A program made the translations under genes and the position numbers. From positions 115,973 to 152,829 of the forward strand of contig JAWXAT010000003.1 in assembly GCA_034439615.1 (NCBI GenBank): a stretch of 36,857 bases of DNA. The letters are read 5' to 3'. Below, one piece after another: positions 16,201 through 24,990 of the stretch; positions within the stretch are counted from its first letter, which is position 1, and each line of letters begins with the position of its first letter. The notes beneath the pieces were generated by a model, which saw nothing but the letters and a program-made list of their open reading frames with translations, was not told the origin of the DNA and searched no databases. This DNA comes from Oligoflexia bacterium. GTDB taxonomy: Bacteria > Bdellovibrionota > Bdellovibrionia > JABDDW01.

Positions 16201-16961
16201 GATTCCCCCTCATCAACCCATTGAAGTATTTGAGCGGCAATACTAATTGCAATATCTCGGGGCTCTTTACTTTTCCCCTTAAAGACACCTACGGGACATT
16301 GCACCTTTTCAAGCATCGATTCAGTTAAACTCGCATTACCTAATCGATGTTTAAAACGCCGCCATTTGGTATCGCTACCAATAAGGCCGATATGTTTGAA
16401 ATCGCTTTTAGAGGCTAAAGTGTCAATCAATTTTTCATCTAGATCGTGAGAGTGGGTCATAACCACGGCTATATTGGCTTTGGTGGAAATATCACTTAAG
16501 TTATGGTTTAAAAATTTTAATGGTTCTATCAAGTGACCCTGACTGCCTAGGGGGAGTTGATTTATCCATTCAGATCTTTCATCAACGATGTGAAGTTCAA
16601 TGGTAGTGCCAACTAAAACGGATGCTAATTGTTGGGCAACATGCCCCGCCCCAAAGCAAAGTACTTTTGTGAGTGGCATTTGTTTTTCAAAATACACTTC
16701 AACTTTTCCGCCACAACACTGCTTAAGATCAGTTGATAATTTATACTCTTCAACATGGGTTTTATCTGAACTTTCAAGTAATAATTCTGCACGTTTAAGA
16801 ACTTCAAACTCAAGTTGTCCACCGCCTAAAGTGCCCCAAAAACCACCTTTCCAGATAAGCATCTTTGCTCCTGGAGTTTGGGGTGCAGAGCCCCAACGCT
16901 TTGTCAAAATAGCCATCACTTGGGGTTTGGAGGTGTCTTGATTTTTTAAGAAGTGATTCAT
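16197..16961 (-). CDS. xdhC: XdhC/CoxI-family molybdoenzyme maturation factor
   Basis: The protein (254 residues from the ATG at 16961) has an N-terminal XdhC/CoxI domain with ILTKRWGSAPQTPGAKML and GGGQLEFEV, the LKQCCGGKVEVYFE segment whose Cys pair is a hallmark, and a C-terminal NAD-binding-like domain with CFGAGHVAQQL. It binds molybdenum cofactor and is needed to sulfurate and insert it into xanthine dehydrogenase. The frame stays open to a TTG at 16997, but that TTG is the first three bases of the -35 box TTGACC. Also, the N-terminal length from 16961 matches the family, so 16961 is the start. The -10 lies 8 nt upstream, predicting a leaderless mRNA. The 3' end overlaps mocA. Confidence 0.88.
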   Translation of the reverse strand: MNHFLKNQDTSKPQVMAILTKRWGSAPQTPGAKMLIWKGGFWGTLGGGQLEFEVLKRAELLLESSDKTHVEEYKLSTDLKQCCGGKVEVYFEKQMPLTKVLCFGAGHVAQQLASVLVGTTIELHIVDERSEWINQLPLGSQGHLIEPLKFLNHNLSDISTKANIAVVMTHSHDLDEKLIDTLASKSDFKHIGLIGSDTKWRRFKHRLGNASLTESMLEKVQCPVGVFKGKSKEPRDIAISIAAQILQWVDEGES

Positions 16962-16969
16962 ACAAGAGA

Positions 16970-16997
16970 AGTATAAAAACTTAAGAGATTTGGTCAA
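16970..16997 (-). promoter_or_regulatory. Sigma-70 promoter predicted to give a leaderless xdhC-mocA mRNA
   Basis: On the minus strand TTGACC (complement of 16992-16997) and TATACT (complement of 16970-16975) are 16 nt apart, and the ATG at 16961 comes 8 nt after the -10. There is no ribosome binding site. The promoter sits in the short gap after the exported-protein operon, separating control of xdhC-mocA from it. Confidence 0.65.
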
Positions 16998-17012
16998 TTT
17001 TTATTAAAATAA

Positions 17013-17816
17013 TTAATTATTTGTCCAGGGCCAGCCCTTACGCGCCTTAAGATGCATTAATAATTGTGGGCCAAAATATACCGTGCTGTATTGAATCCAG
17101 TTTTGATAAAATTCAAAAAATCTTGGAGGATCAACTCGTTTGGGATTTTGCCTATTCAACGGGGCAAAATATTGTACTTCCCAGAGGTCTTGGTGCTTAC
17201 GAATGGCTAGTATGTCCATTTTCCCACTACTTCCGTGACCTTGATAGTAAGCCGTATACTGTCTGAAAACTTTATGTGAATCGCGGTAGTCGATAATATT
17301 AATTTTAGAATCGCCAAATTTAAATTCAGCCCTACAATTATCGGTTGAGTTATTAAATGAAATGCTAAATGGAAAATTGTTAAAGCGAAGTATGTATTCT
17401 TGAGCTGAGGTGGGATTTGGAAATTTGAAGTTTAATAGATCTTCATTGGGAGTAGGTTCAAGGCTACGCCCAGTAATGCTACCATTTCGCTGAATAGTGA
17501 TTACCTCAGTTTTATCGTTATTAGATAATGTAATGATTTCCTCAATGGAGTTCTCTGAAATCACTCTGGTAATTTTTTGTGAAAATATAATGCGCACAGG
17601 ATGTGATTTTGAGCCAAATGAACGCTCACTCCTATCTTGGTTGATTGAAAGTAATGGAAACTGGAGTTCAACTTTCTGGATATACTGAGAAAAGGTGCGT
17701 ATGAACGTTTGAAAAATAACTTCGGGTGATAATAATTTTTCTGAGATCTGCGCCATGCCCACTTTAGGTGATAAAAATATCATGAAACAGAAAATAGCTT
17801 TCATGAAGGTTTTCAT
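17013..17816 (-). CDS. Exported protein of unknown function (third gene of exported operon)
   Basis: I do not recognise this 267-residue protein. It opens with a signal peptide (MKTFMKAIFCFMIFLSP, ending near GMAQ at about 24). The mature part looks mostly beta-stranded, with alternating segments such as SHPVRIIFSQKITRVI and EYILRFNNFPFSISF, and has one cysteine (NCRAEF). The C-terminal third is rich in aromatic residues (RFFEFYQNWIQYSTVYFGPQ). Its start overlaps the stop of the 344-residue gene upstream by ATGA, so the two are coupled and their products probably work together in the periplasm or outer membrane. Confidence 0.75.
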   Translation of the reverse strand: MKTFMKAIFCFMIFLSPKVGMAQISEKLLSPEVIFQTFIRTFSQYIQKVELQFPLLSINQDRSERSFGSKSHPVRIIFSQKITRVISENSIEEIITLSNNDKTEVITIQRNGSITGRSLEPTPNEDLLNFKFPNPTSAQEYILRFNNFPFSISFNNSTDNCRAEFKFGDSKINIIDYRDSHKVFRQYTAYYQGHGSSGKMDILAIRKHQDLWEVQYFAPLNRQNPKRVDPPRFFEFYQNWIQYSTVYFGPQLLMHLKARKGWPWTNN

Positions 17817-18847
17817 TTTTGCTTTCCCCGTCGATCATCAATGACTAAATCACCATTTTTAATTGCAGAAATTATATCTCGAATAATTGTCTTTACCTGT
17901 TGAATGGGTCCATTTGTGTTAAGTATGAATTGCACAAGTGTTAGTTCTTCAAAGAATTTTGATGTCTGCTCTCCACTGCTAATTAATTCAGTGGCAGGAA
18001 AATCTTTAAGCAATAGATTGATAATTGAATTCATTGAACCTATCACTGCTGTAATAACTGGTCCGTTAGCAGCATTTTGAAATGCTTCAAGTGAAGTTTC
18101 ACTGACGGGGCCGATTGAATATATAATTCTGCCAGTAGGCAATGCCAGCGCTCTTAAATTTCTTGTTCCTTGGCTAAAATGCGCTTCTCTTTCAAATTCA
18201 TTACCTAGAAAGTGAAAATCAATGTCAATGTGTTCTGGTAGCTCATATGACAGCACCGAGGCTTCAATACCTGGTGACTCGATCATTGTTAAGGCTAATT
18301 TATCTTTAAGATAAAATCGTGTAATCACACGCTCACCAGTGCGAAGAGTGTCAAATTTCATAACTGAAAATTTTTTAATTCTATCATTCACAATGTAACT
18401 AATTGTACGACGTGTTTCGTTGAGGCTCAGTTCAAATTCACGTTTACCTTTAAGTACCAAACTCCAACTAGGTGTAAGGCTGATACCTTCAGTAACTATG
18501 TTTTCACTAAAAGTAATCTTCCCGCGACAACCAACGTAATCAACTTGTTCTATGAGCCCTGTTTTTGTTGGTGAATAAGTGTACTGAATGGCAGCTAGTG
18601 GTTTTTTGGGTTGCACTTCGTCGCCCGAATTACAGGCGACTTCATTGTTTGAGGAGAACTCAACACGGTTATCGACAACTTTGGCGATATAGTTATTTGA
18701 AAGGTCTTGCACTTTTTGAGAGAGGATATCGCGAAATAATGTACTAAGTGTTTTCACGGTGAATACTACGGGCATAGGAACATTTTGAGCAAAGACCTGA
18801 GATGAAAATGCTGTGAGAGTAAAAATTAAAAACCATTTCATTTTCAA
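17813..18847 (-). CDS. Exported protein of unknown function (second gene of exported operon)
   Basis: I do not recognise this 344-residue protein. It has a clear signal peptide (MKMKWFLIFTLTAFSSQVFA, cleavage after about residue 20). Two cysteines (in EVACNSG and YVGCRGK) may form a disulfide. The middle, about 90-240, is predicted beta-rich (ITFSENIVTEGISL, REFELSLNETRRTISYIVND, RVITRFYLKDKLALTMI). The last ~90 residues are helical, ending in a basic RRGKQK. It begins 8 nt after the 490-residue gene and overlaps the 267-residue gene, forming a three-gene operon. It may share a general fold plan with the 267-residue product, but no sequence similarity is evident by eye. Confidence 0.75.
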   Translation of the reverse strand: MKMKWFLIFTLTAFSSQVFAQNVPMPVVFTVKTLSTLFRDILSQKVQDLSNNYIAKVVDNRVEFSSNNEVACNSGDEVQPKKPLAAIQYTYSPTKTGLIEQVDYVGCRGKITFSENIVTEGISLTPSWSLVLKGKREFELSLNETRRTISYIVNDRIKKFSVMKFDTLRTGERVITRFYLKDKLALTMIESPGIEASVLSYELPEHIDIDFHFLGNEFEREAHFSQGTRNLRALALPTGRIIYSIGPVSETSLEAFQNAANGPVITAVIGSMNSIINLLLKDFPATELISSGEQTSKFFEELTLVQFILNTNGPIQQVKTIIRDIISAIKNGDLVIDDRRGKQK

Positions 18848-18855
18848 ATACTCAC

Positions 18856-20328
18856 TTAATTTGGGTTGGTCGAATTAACACAAGCGGGTTTATCGCTAGG
18901 TATTAGACCTTTACGTGTGAGTAAATTATTTTGCGTGTTATAGTTTAAATTGATTTTACGCTTAGCTTGAATAAAATTTCCGTCATGCATGTTTGCAGAT
19001 TCTAGCGTTACTTGAAATTCAACTATTGGTTTATCTTTTATTTTTTGCGGCAGAGTTTTAAATAAAAAACCACCATTGAGCATAAGATTTTCGACTTGTC
19101 TTTGCCCTTGTTGTTTAAACCCACTGGAACTTTCAATGGTGATATTCACATATTGTTGATAAGTATTAAGTGTCGCAAGGTTCGGATTTAGTTTAAAGCC
19201 AAGTACAGGTACTCCATTGGGTGTTCGTAGATAATAGGGTTCAAGACTGTTGAGCACTTCATCTAAATTACCTTGGTGGCATAGATTGCGTTTATAATCA
19301 TCAGTGAATGTTGCGCGCGATTGGTTTGTGTCATCAGTAGCGAGTTGTTCAATATACTGCATCCAGGGCATAGCATTGGCTCGTATTGTAACGAGAAGTT
19401 TTTTACGTACCATTTCTTTATTTTTACCAAAAATGAACAAGCCGGTCGTTTTTTTAGTGGCTACTTCAGCTGAGTCTGCACTGACAATGTAGTATGTAAC
19501 GCCCGTTGGTAAATCTATTTGGGGGGAAGACACTTGAAGTAGAATGATATTTTCAGAATTTTTAAAATCTTTAACGCCGTAATTAATATTTAAATTTTTG
19601 ATACGAATTAAATCCTGTTGTTCGTGTGACACACTCACTTCGCCACGAACATCAATGCCTAGATTATTTGTTTTTATTTCACTCACATTGGGAAAACTAG
19701 TGTGATGGGGTGATGTATGTGCAAAATGAAAACTTTCGAGATTTGGTACTGGTATGCGAATTGTATTTTTAAATTCAATTTCGCGAGAGGTTCGCAGTGC
19801 AAGTAATGATGCTGACACCTTTGAGGTCTTTAAAAGCATTAAACTATCTTTAAGTGAAACTTTAGATTTTCCATTTCCTGATGAATTAATGCCTAGCGAA
19901 GCTTCAAATTCAGAAATACCTTCATCAGTGGCTTCGAATACCTCGATGATGATTGGTACTACAACTGGCGGAATGAAATGTTCAAAACGATCAGCTTCTT
20001 TAATAAAAAACTTCATACGTGCTAGTGTTGTTTCGTCGTGATGCCAATAAGAAATATAACCTGCGTTGGGAACAGAAAGATGATCCCCATTGATGTTTCC
20101 GTTTAGGGGAATTCCTCCAAAAATTTCATCGCGCATACGAGAGATGATTGCAGTAGCGCTAGAATTTTGTACGAGATAAGTGCAAGTTTTTAAAGTTTCA
20201 TTACAAACTGGTTCACCAGGGTTACGCTCAATATGTACGGGTTGAGGTTCTTGATCTGCATAAATTATGGTGGGTTGTGTGATGCTAAAAACCAACGCAA
20301 AAAATATATTAAGGTATGCTGCCGACAT
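18856..20328 (-). CDS. Exported protein, possibly secretin-like (first gene of exported operon)
   Basis: The 490-residue protein has a signal peptide ending near IIYAD (residue 25) and GGAG 5-8 nt before the ATG. Residues about 88-150 (GYISYWHHDETTLARMKFFI, then VPIIIEVFEATDEGISEFEA) resemble the secretin pattern in which a ring-building repeat leads to a strand with E-V and then S-x-x-x-G. The following SLKDSLMLLKTSKVSASLLA and NLGIDVRGEVSVSHEQQDLI could be the start of a degenerate secretin beta-domain. This is a by-eye resemblance without a diagnostic motif. Four cysteines lie in the mature protein, near both ends. About 160 C-terminal residues match nothing I know. It heads an operon with two other exported unknown proteins. 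Confidence 0.6.
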   Translation of the reverse strand: MSAAYLNIFFALVFSITQPTIIYADQEPQPVHIERNPGEPVCNETLKTCTYLVQNSSATAIISRMRDEIFGGIPLNGNINGDHLSVPNAGYISYWHHDETTLARMKFFIKEADRFEHFIPPVVVPIIIEVFEATDEGISEFEASLGINSSGNGKSKVSLKDSLMLLKTSKVSASLLALRTSREIEFKNTIRIPVPNLESFHFAHTSPHHTSFPNVSEIKTNNLGIDVRGEVSVSHEQQDLIRIKNLNINYGVKDFKNSENIILLQVSSPQIDLPTGVTYYIVSADSAEVATKKTTGLFIFGKNKEMVRKKLLVTIRANAMPWMQYIEQLATDDTNQSRATFTDDYKRNLCHQGNLDEVLNSLEPYYLRTPNGVPVLGFKLNPNLATLNTYQQYVNITIESSSGFKQQGQRQVENLMLNGGFLFKTLPQKIKDKPIVEFQVTLESANMHDGNFIQAKRKINLNYNTQNNLLTRKGLIPSDKPACVNSTNPN

Positions 20329-20388
20329 GGAAACTCCTTCAATTGTTATGAAGGGCGAACCTACCGCATCGCAATATACTAAGCTAGA

Positions 20389-21672
20389 TTATTTAGACTC
20401 GTAGCGACATTTTCCTTGAATATATGTGGCTCTTACCGTGGGTTCTCCACCCAAGAATAAGAGTGCCGATAATAGATCATCAGGGGAGTCGCATTGTTTT
20501 ACGCGATCAGCAACAAGGCTACGGCCTTTTAAATCATGAACCACAAAATCGGCTATGTAATTTTTTTCAAAAACACCTAAGCGATCTCCATCCCCTAAGG
20601 CAAGTGCACCAGCTCGTGTTGCCAAATAAAGTAGTTCACTTGGCTTCATGAAATATTTTTGTAGGGCCTGAGCTTCGTAGCAACATCGAGCCGTACTATG
20701 CATTGAGAGATCCCAACCCCCGCCCACATCAGAACCCAGGGCAATTGATAAGCCTTGATTGCGCATTTTCTGATACGGAAACAATCCACTTCCTAAAAAG
20801 AAATTACTACTCGGGCAGTGTACTAAATGACTCTTTTGTCGTTTTAAAATATTCACTTCTTCGTTTTTTAAATAAATGCAATGACCCAAAAGACTTTTGT
20901 CATCGATTAATCCATGTTGCGCGTATACATCAGTATAGTTTTTAGATTTTGGAAACAGATCTGCAACCCATTTTATTTCTTCAGGTGTTTCTCCTAAATG
21001 AGTTTGTACCAAAAGGTGAGGGTGTTCTTTGCGAAGCTGACTTACACCTTCTAAAAGCTCATTCGTAGATGTGGGTGCAAAGCGAACAGTGATGGCGGGT
21101 TTTACACGCTCAGTTTTTTTCCACTTTTTAATTAGACCTTCAAGTTCAATGAGTGCTTCATCGGCGGGTTGCAAAAGATTTTCAGGGGCATTGCGATCCA
21201 TGAGAACTTTTCCTACATGGGCTCTCAGGCCTGATTTCTCAGCTACTTCCATGAGTTTTAATGTCGCGGGTGTATGTGATGTTGCATAAATGGCAGCGTA
21301 AGTGGTGCCGCAACTCAGTAGCCCGTTACAAAACTCTTTCCACCTTTTAGTGGCGTAAGTGGCGTTCGCATATTTTGCTTCTACTGGAAAAGTATGATTG
21401 TTAAGCCATTCTAAAAGACTGTATCCGGCCGAGGCCATCATCTCCATTTGTGGTGCATGCACATGACAATCGATAAAGCCCGGAGTGATGACAGAGTGAG
21501 GACCATGATCAAATACTTTAGCCTTGGGATATAATTTTCTAAGTGTGGTGAAGGGGCCGAAATCTAATATTTCGCCTTCATCGTCGATAGCGAGTGCTCC
21601 TTTTTCAAAATACCTGAGCATATCAGGTGAAGGAGCATCAAAGAGCCACTGCGCTCTGTGGAGAACGATCAT
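20389..21672 (-). CDS. guaD: Guanine deaminase
   Basis: This 427-residue amidohydrolase is guanine deaminase, which turns guanine into xanthine. Visible features are PGFIDCHVHAPQ with zinc ligands His70 and His72, QTHLGE with His225 and Glu228, GHC with His264, the family-specific CPSSNFFLGSGLFPY, and ALGSDVGGG with Asp315. The APQ after the HxH and the SNFFLGSG stretch separate guanine deaminases from related TrzA/AtzB enzymes. Its start overlaps the preceding small exported-protein gene by ATGA. Xanthine made here is the expected substrate of the molybdoenzyme encoded at 11566-15163. Confidence 0.93.
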   Translation of the reverse strand: MIVLHRAQWLFDAPSPDMLRYFEKGALAIDDEGEILDFGPFTTLRKLYPKAKVFDHGPHSVITPGFIDCHVHAPQMEMMASAGYSLLEWLNNHTFPVEAKYANATYATKRWKEFCNGLLSCGTTYAAIYATSHTPATLKLMEVAEKSGLRAHVGKVLMDRNAPENLLQPADEALIELEGLIKKWKKTERVKPAITVRFAPTSTNELLEGVSQLRKEHPHLLVQTHLGETPEEIKWVADLFPKSKNYTDVYAQHGLIDDKSLLGHCIYLKNEEVNILKRQKSHLVHCPSSNFFLGSGLFPYQKMRNQGLSIALGSDVGGGWDLSMHSTARCCYEAQALQKYFMKPSELLYLATRAGALALGDGDRLGVFEKNYIADFVVHDLKGRSLVADRVKQCDSPDDLLSALLFLGGEPTVRATYIQGKCRYESK

Positions 21673-22028
21673 CTCAGGTAATAAATTTCCACAGTTTGTA
21701 GTAAACTTTCAACGCCGTTGTCTTTACCAAATATAAATATATCAAGTTTTTTAACGGGTTGTTCAGTAGGCATCTGAGGAGCGGTATAACATGGTACTAA
21801 GAAATTATAAGTGCAGCTACCAGCACCATCGCAAAGTAATTTCAGCGCTTTAATTTTTGTTGGAAGTTTACAGGTGAGGCCAAATTTTTCAGCAGTTGCA
21901 TTTACAGAGGCAAGCATCACCGTATCTGCGATGATGCGCTTGAACTGGGGATCTTCTTCGGTGGCAGATGCTGTATTAAAAGCAACTACTGTTAACAAGA
22001 GAGCGAAGATAAAAATAACTTTGTTCAT
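21669..22028 (-). CDS. Small exported protein of unknown function
   Basis: A 119-residue protein with a clear signal peptide (MNKVIFIFALLLTVVAFNTASA, cleaved after about residue 22). The mature part has four cysteines (LTCKL, LLCDG, SCTYN, PCYTA), suggesting two disulfides, and a C-terminal beta-looking stretch (KLDIFIFGKDNGVESLLQTVEIYYLR). No family is recognised. It is translationally coupled to guaD and follows ada on the same strand, so it belongs to the purine gene run, but a link to purine metabolism is not shown by sequence. GGGGGA before the ATG serves as ribosome binding site. Confidence 0.7.
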   Translation of the reverse strand: MNKVIFIFALLLTVVAFNTASATEEDPQFKRIIADTVMLASVNATAEKFGLTCKLPTKIKALKLLCDGAGSCTYNFLVPCYTAPQMPTEQPVKKLDIFIFGKDNGVESLLQTVEIYYLR

Positions 22029-22113
22029 AGAAATCCCCCAAAAAGAATGGTGAACAATATTGCATGTCTTACTTAGGTGTTAGCATGGGGTTTGTGGTTT
22101 TTATAGAAAACTT

Positions 22114-23127
22114 TTAAGGTGCTGCGTCCCAAGCTTTTTTGATTTTTTCTGGAGAAATAAACGAGGCTTTAAGTGCAATAGAATTCAATAGGTTAAACTC
22201 TTCTACACCCATGCCGTGATGCGTTGCCATTGTCTCATATTCATGGGTAAGATCGATGCAAAACAGGTGAGGATCATCAGAATTCAGGGTTACTTTCACT
22301 CCCATATCCAAAAGCTTTTTAAGGGGATGTTCTAAAATATTACCAACAGCTTTAGTTAAAAGATTACTCGTTGGACAAAGTTCTAGTACCACACCTGATT
22401 GTTTTACAAATTCGATAATCTTTAAATCATTAATCACTTGAACACCGTGGCCGATGCGCGCGGGTTGAAGTTCTTCGATAGTTTGTCTTAAGAGTTGAGG
22501 TGCGTTTAAAACATTTGCCTCACCGCTATGAACGGTAATTTTGATTCCGCTGTGTGCGACTTTTTTAAATAGAGGAGCAAAAACACTCGAAGAAATCGCC
22601 TCATCACCTGCGAGATCAAAACCCACAAAGGTATCTTTATTTTCAATAGCAAAATCTGCGGTTTTTTCTGCCTCAGTGAAGGGTTGATCTCGAGTAATAA
22701 TACAAATCAAACCTACTGCAATTTTGTCTTTAAGTTCTTTCTGAGCTCGAGAAACTCCAGCTAACACGGCTTGATGAATTGAATCATAAGTTAGTTCAGG
22801 GTGATTCACGCTCATAAAACTTGGGGAATAGCGTAGTTCTAAAACTCGTATTCCGTCGTTAAAGGCATCGATACAATTTTCGTAAGCAACACGTTCAATA
22901 ATGCCGGGTGTTGCGAGAACGGATTGCACCAACCAAAACTTATCTAAAACAACTGCGAGGTTTTCCATGGGGCTTGTGACACAAGCATATTTTCTTAAAA
23001 CCTCAATGTTTCGAGAGGGAAGCACCACGCCAGCCTCGGAGGCTACATCTAAGACGGTTTGAAGTCGTACAGAGCCCTCCATGTGACGGTGAAGCTCAAC
23101 TTTTTTAAACGATCGCCATTTTGACAT
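22114..23127 (-). CDS. add: Adenosine deaminase
   Basis: This 337-residue protein is an adenosine deaminase of the metal-dependent hydrolase family, converting (deoxy)adenosine to inosine. Zinc ligands His13 and His15 (ELHRHMEGS), the TVHSGEA active-site stretch with His200 and catalytic Glu203, His227 (IGHG) and Asp284/Asp285 (LNSDDP) are present. The MEG after the HxH is slightly unusual, as LEG or LDG is more common. Adenine deaminase is a less likely alternative because of the TVHSGEA and LNSDDP pattern. No ribosome binding site precedes the ATG; TACATT lies 7 nt upstream, so the mRNA may be leaderless, although the -35 is weak. It heads the minus-strand purine run. Confidence 0.9.
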   Translation of the reverse strand: MSKWRSFKKVELHRHMEGSVRLQTVLDVASEAGVVLPSRNIEVLRKYACVTSPMENLAVVLDKFWLVQSVLATPGIIERVAYENCIDAFNDGIRVLELRYSPSFMSVNHPELTYDSIHQAVLAGVSRAQKELKDKIAVGLICIITRDQPFTEAEKTADFAIENKDTFVGFDLAGDEAISSSVFAPLFKKVAHSGIKITVHSGEANVLNAPQLLRQTIEELQPARIGHGVQVINDLKIIEFVKQSGVVLELCPTSNLLTKAVGNILEHPLKKLLDMGVKVTLNSDDPHLFCIDLTHEYETMATHHGMGVEEFNLLNSIALKASFISPEKIKKAWDAAP

Positions 23128-23173
23128 GTTTTTAAATGTAAACCATTTCTTCGAAAAATCTAAGGGAAAATCA

Positions 23174-23201
23174 TTGACGAAGTAAGAGACCTGGATATTA
23201 T
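23174..23201 (+). promoter_or_regulatory. Sigma-70 promoter predicted to give a leaderless transketolase mRNA
   Basis: TTGACG (23174-23179) and TATTAT (23196-23201) are separated by 16 nt; both match the consensus at five of six positions. The -10 ends only 6 nt before the ATG at 23208, so transcription should begin at or next to the start codon. Confidence 0.65.
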
Positions 23202-23207
23202 GCAGGC

Positions 23208-24029
23208 ATGCAAAAACTCAATACTAGTCAATTACAAGCTCGAGCCAAAGACAGCCGCAAACTAATTTTGAAAATGCTAGCTGAAGCAGGTTCTGGGCAT
23301 CCCGGCGGAAGTCTTTCCGCTATTGATATTATAACCACACTTTATTTCAACGAAATGAATCATGATCCTAAAAATCCACTATGGATTGATCGCGACCATT
23401 TTGTTTTGGGTAAAGGTCATGGAGTTCCTGCTGTGTACGCATCACTTGCGGCTGCAGGATATTTTTCTGAAGAAGAATGTATGAGTTTAAGAAAACTTGG
23501 TTCACGACTTCAAGGTCACCCTGATCGCGTTAAACTTAATTCAATGGAAGCGAGTACGGGTTCGCTCGGGCAAGGACTCTCTATTGCTCAAGGTTATGCA
23601 ATGGCGGCTCGCATGGATGGTCGCAAATCAAGAGTTTATTGCTTGATTGGTGATGGTGAAATGCAAGAGGGGCAAATTTGGGAAGCAGCACTTTCAATTG
23701 GCCATTATAAACTTTCAAATCTTGTTGTGATCTTAGATCAAAATCGATTTCAAATTGATGGTGCCGTAAAAGATATTATGGATATCGATCCTGTAATGGA
23801 TAAATGGAAAGCTTTTAAATTCAATACTCTTGAAACCGATGGTCATGATGTTGAGCAAATTCAAAAAGCATTAGCTACCGCACGCAAAGAAACTTCAAGG
23901 CCCACATTTATATTAGCGCATACTACAAAAGGTAAGGGTGTGAGTTTTATGGAGAACGTTAATCACTGGCATGGAGTTACTCCAAATCCTGATGAACTTA
24001 AACGCGCACTTGCAGAATTGGGAGCTTGA
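23208..24029 (+). CDS. tktN: Transketolase, N-terminal (thiamine-diphosphate-binding) subunit
   Basis: The 273-residue protein is the N-terminal half of a split transketolase. AGSGHPGGSLSAIDI (27-41), GKGHGVPAVYASLA (69-82), the TPP/metal-binding GDGEMQEGQIWEA (148-160) with Asn179, and a conserved HWHGVTPN near the end are visible. With the C-terminal subunit it exchanges two-carbon units between sugar phosphates in the non-oxidative pentose phosphate pathway. It needs thiamine diphosphate, which ties in with the thiBPQ genes. A promoter ends 6 nt before the ATG and there is no ribosome binding site. The C-terminal subunit gene follows 2 nt after the stop. Confidence 0.93.
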   Translation: MQKLNTSQLQARAKDSRKLILKMLAEAGSGHPGGSLSAIDIITTLYFNEMNHDPKNPLWIDRDHFVLGKGHGVPAVYASLAAAGYFSEEECMSLRKLGSRLQGHPDRVKLNSMEASTGSLGQGLSIAQGYAMAARMDGRKSRVYCLIGDGEMQEGQIWEAALSIGHYKLSNLVVILDQNRFQIDGAVKDIMDIDPVMDKWKAFKFNTLETDGHDVEQIQKALATARKETSRPTFILAHTTKGKGVSFMENVNHWHGVTPNPDELKRALAELGA

Positions 24030-24031
24030 TC

Positions 24032-24967
24032 ATGGCTGGTAAAGCAACACGTGCAAGTTTTGGTGAGTCGTTAGCTGAACTTGGACAAGAATTTAAAAAT
24101 GTCGTGGTTCTCGATGCTGATTTAAGCAAGAGTACAAAATCAGAAAGCTTTGCTAAAAAATTTCCTGAACGTTTTTTTCAAATGGGAATTTCTGAAATGA
24201 ACATGATCGGCGTAGCCGCGGGTCTTGCGTTTTCAGGAAAAGTTCCATTTTTGTGTTCATTTGGTTGTTTTTTAACAGGAAGATTCGACACCATCAGACT
24301 TTCAGTTGGTTACAGTAACGCCAATGTTCGTTTAGTGGGAACACATGCTGGTATCGGTATCGGTGAAGACGGTTACAGCCAAATGGCATTAGAAGATATT
24401 GGTTGTATGCGCACATTGCCCGGTATGGCAGTGCTTCAACCTGCAGATGATATTGAAACAAAACAGATGATGCAGTTTTTAATGAAACATCAAGGTCCGG
24501 TATATTTACGTTTAACTCGACAAAACCTTGAGCCTGTAAATGGCGCTGATTATAAATTTCAATTTGGTCGCGGTGTTGAATTAAAATCCGGCAAAGACGC
24601 CGTTGTGTTTGCCACGGGCGGATTAACAGCTCATGCACTCAATGCTGCTAAGCAATTAGAAAAAGAAGGCATGTCAGTGGGTGTTGTAAACATTCACACC
24701 ATTAAGCCTTTAGATGTTGAACTTGTTCAAAAATTATCAAAACAAGTGAAGCATGTATTCACCGCTGAAGATCACAATATTATTGGCGGACTTGGTTCCG
24801 CAGTTTGTGAAACATTATCTTCTGCTGGAATCGGAACACGGGTTACACGCCTCGGTGTTCAAGACGTCTATGGTGAGAGCGGAAGCCCTGAGGGTTTGTA
24901 TGAAAAACACGGACTCGATGCTCAAGGCCTAGCACGCTCGATCAAATCAAATATCAACGCGAATTAA
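24032..24967 (+). CDS. tktC: Transketolase, C-terminal subunit
   Basis: The 311-residue protein (from the ATG at 24032) has the pyrimidine-binding TPP domain (ASFGESLAELG, the D-A-D-L-S segment, FQMGISEMNMIGVAAGLA with the catalytic Glu of the ISEMN motif) and the transketolase C-terminal domain (VVFATGGLTAHAL, FTAEDHNIIGGLGSAV). Together with TktN it makes one full transketolase. The frame is also open to a TTG at 24026, but GGGAG (24020-24024) spaced 7 nt before the ATG and the family's usual N-terminus favour 24032. Transcription probably ends in the hairpin region at 24991-25059. Confidence 0.92.
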   Translation: MAGKATRASFGESLAELGQEFKNVVVLDADLSKSTKSESFAKKFPERFFQMGISEMNMIGVAAGLAFSGKVPFLCSFGCFLTGRFDTIRLSVGYSNANVRLVGTHAGIGIGEDGYSQMALEDIGCMRTLPGMAVLQPADDIETKQMMQFLMKHQGPVYLRLTRQNLEPVNGADYKFQFGRGVELKSGKDAVVFATGGLTAHALNAAKQLEKEGMSVGVVNIHTIKPLDVELVQKLSKQVKHVFTAEDHNIIGGLGSAVCETLSSAGIGTRVTRLGVQDVYGESGSPEGLYEKHGLDAQGLARSIKSNINAN

Positions 24968-24990
24968 TTGTAGAACATATTATAAAACCC

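Noticed and set aside
16961-16997. N-terminal extension of XdhC from a TTG at 16997
   Set aside because: The TTG is part of a -35 box, a -10 lies inside the extension, and the family starts at the ATG at 16961.
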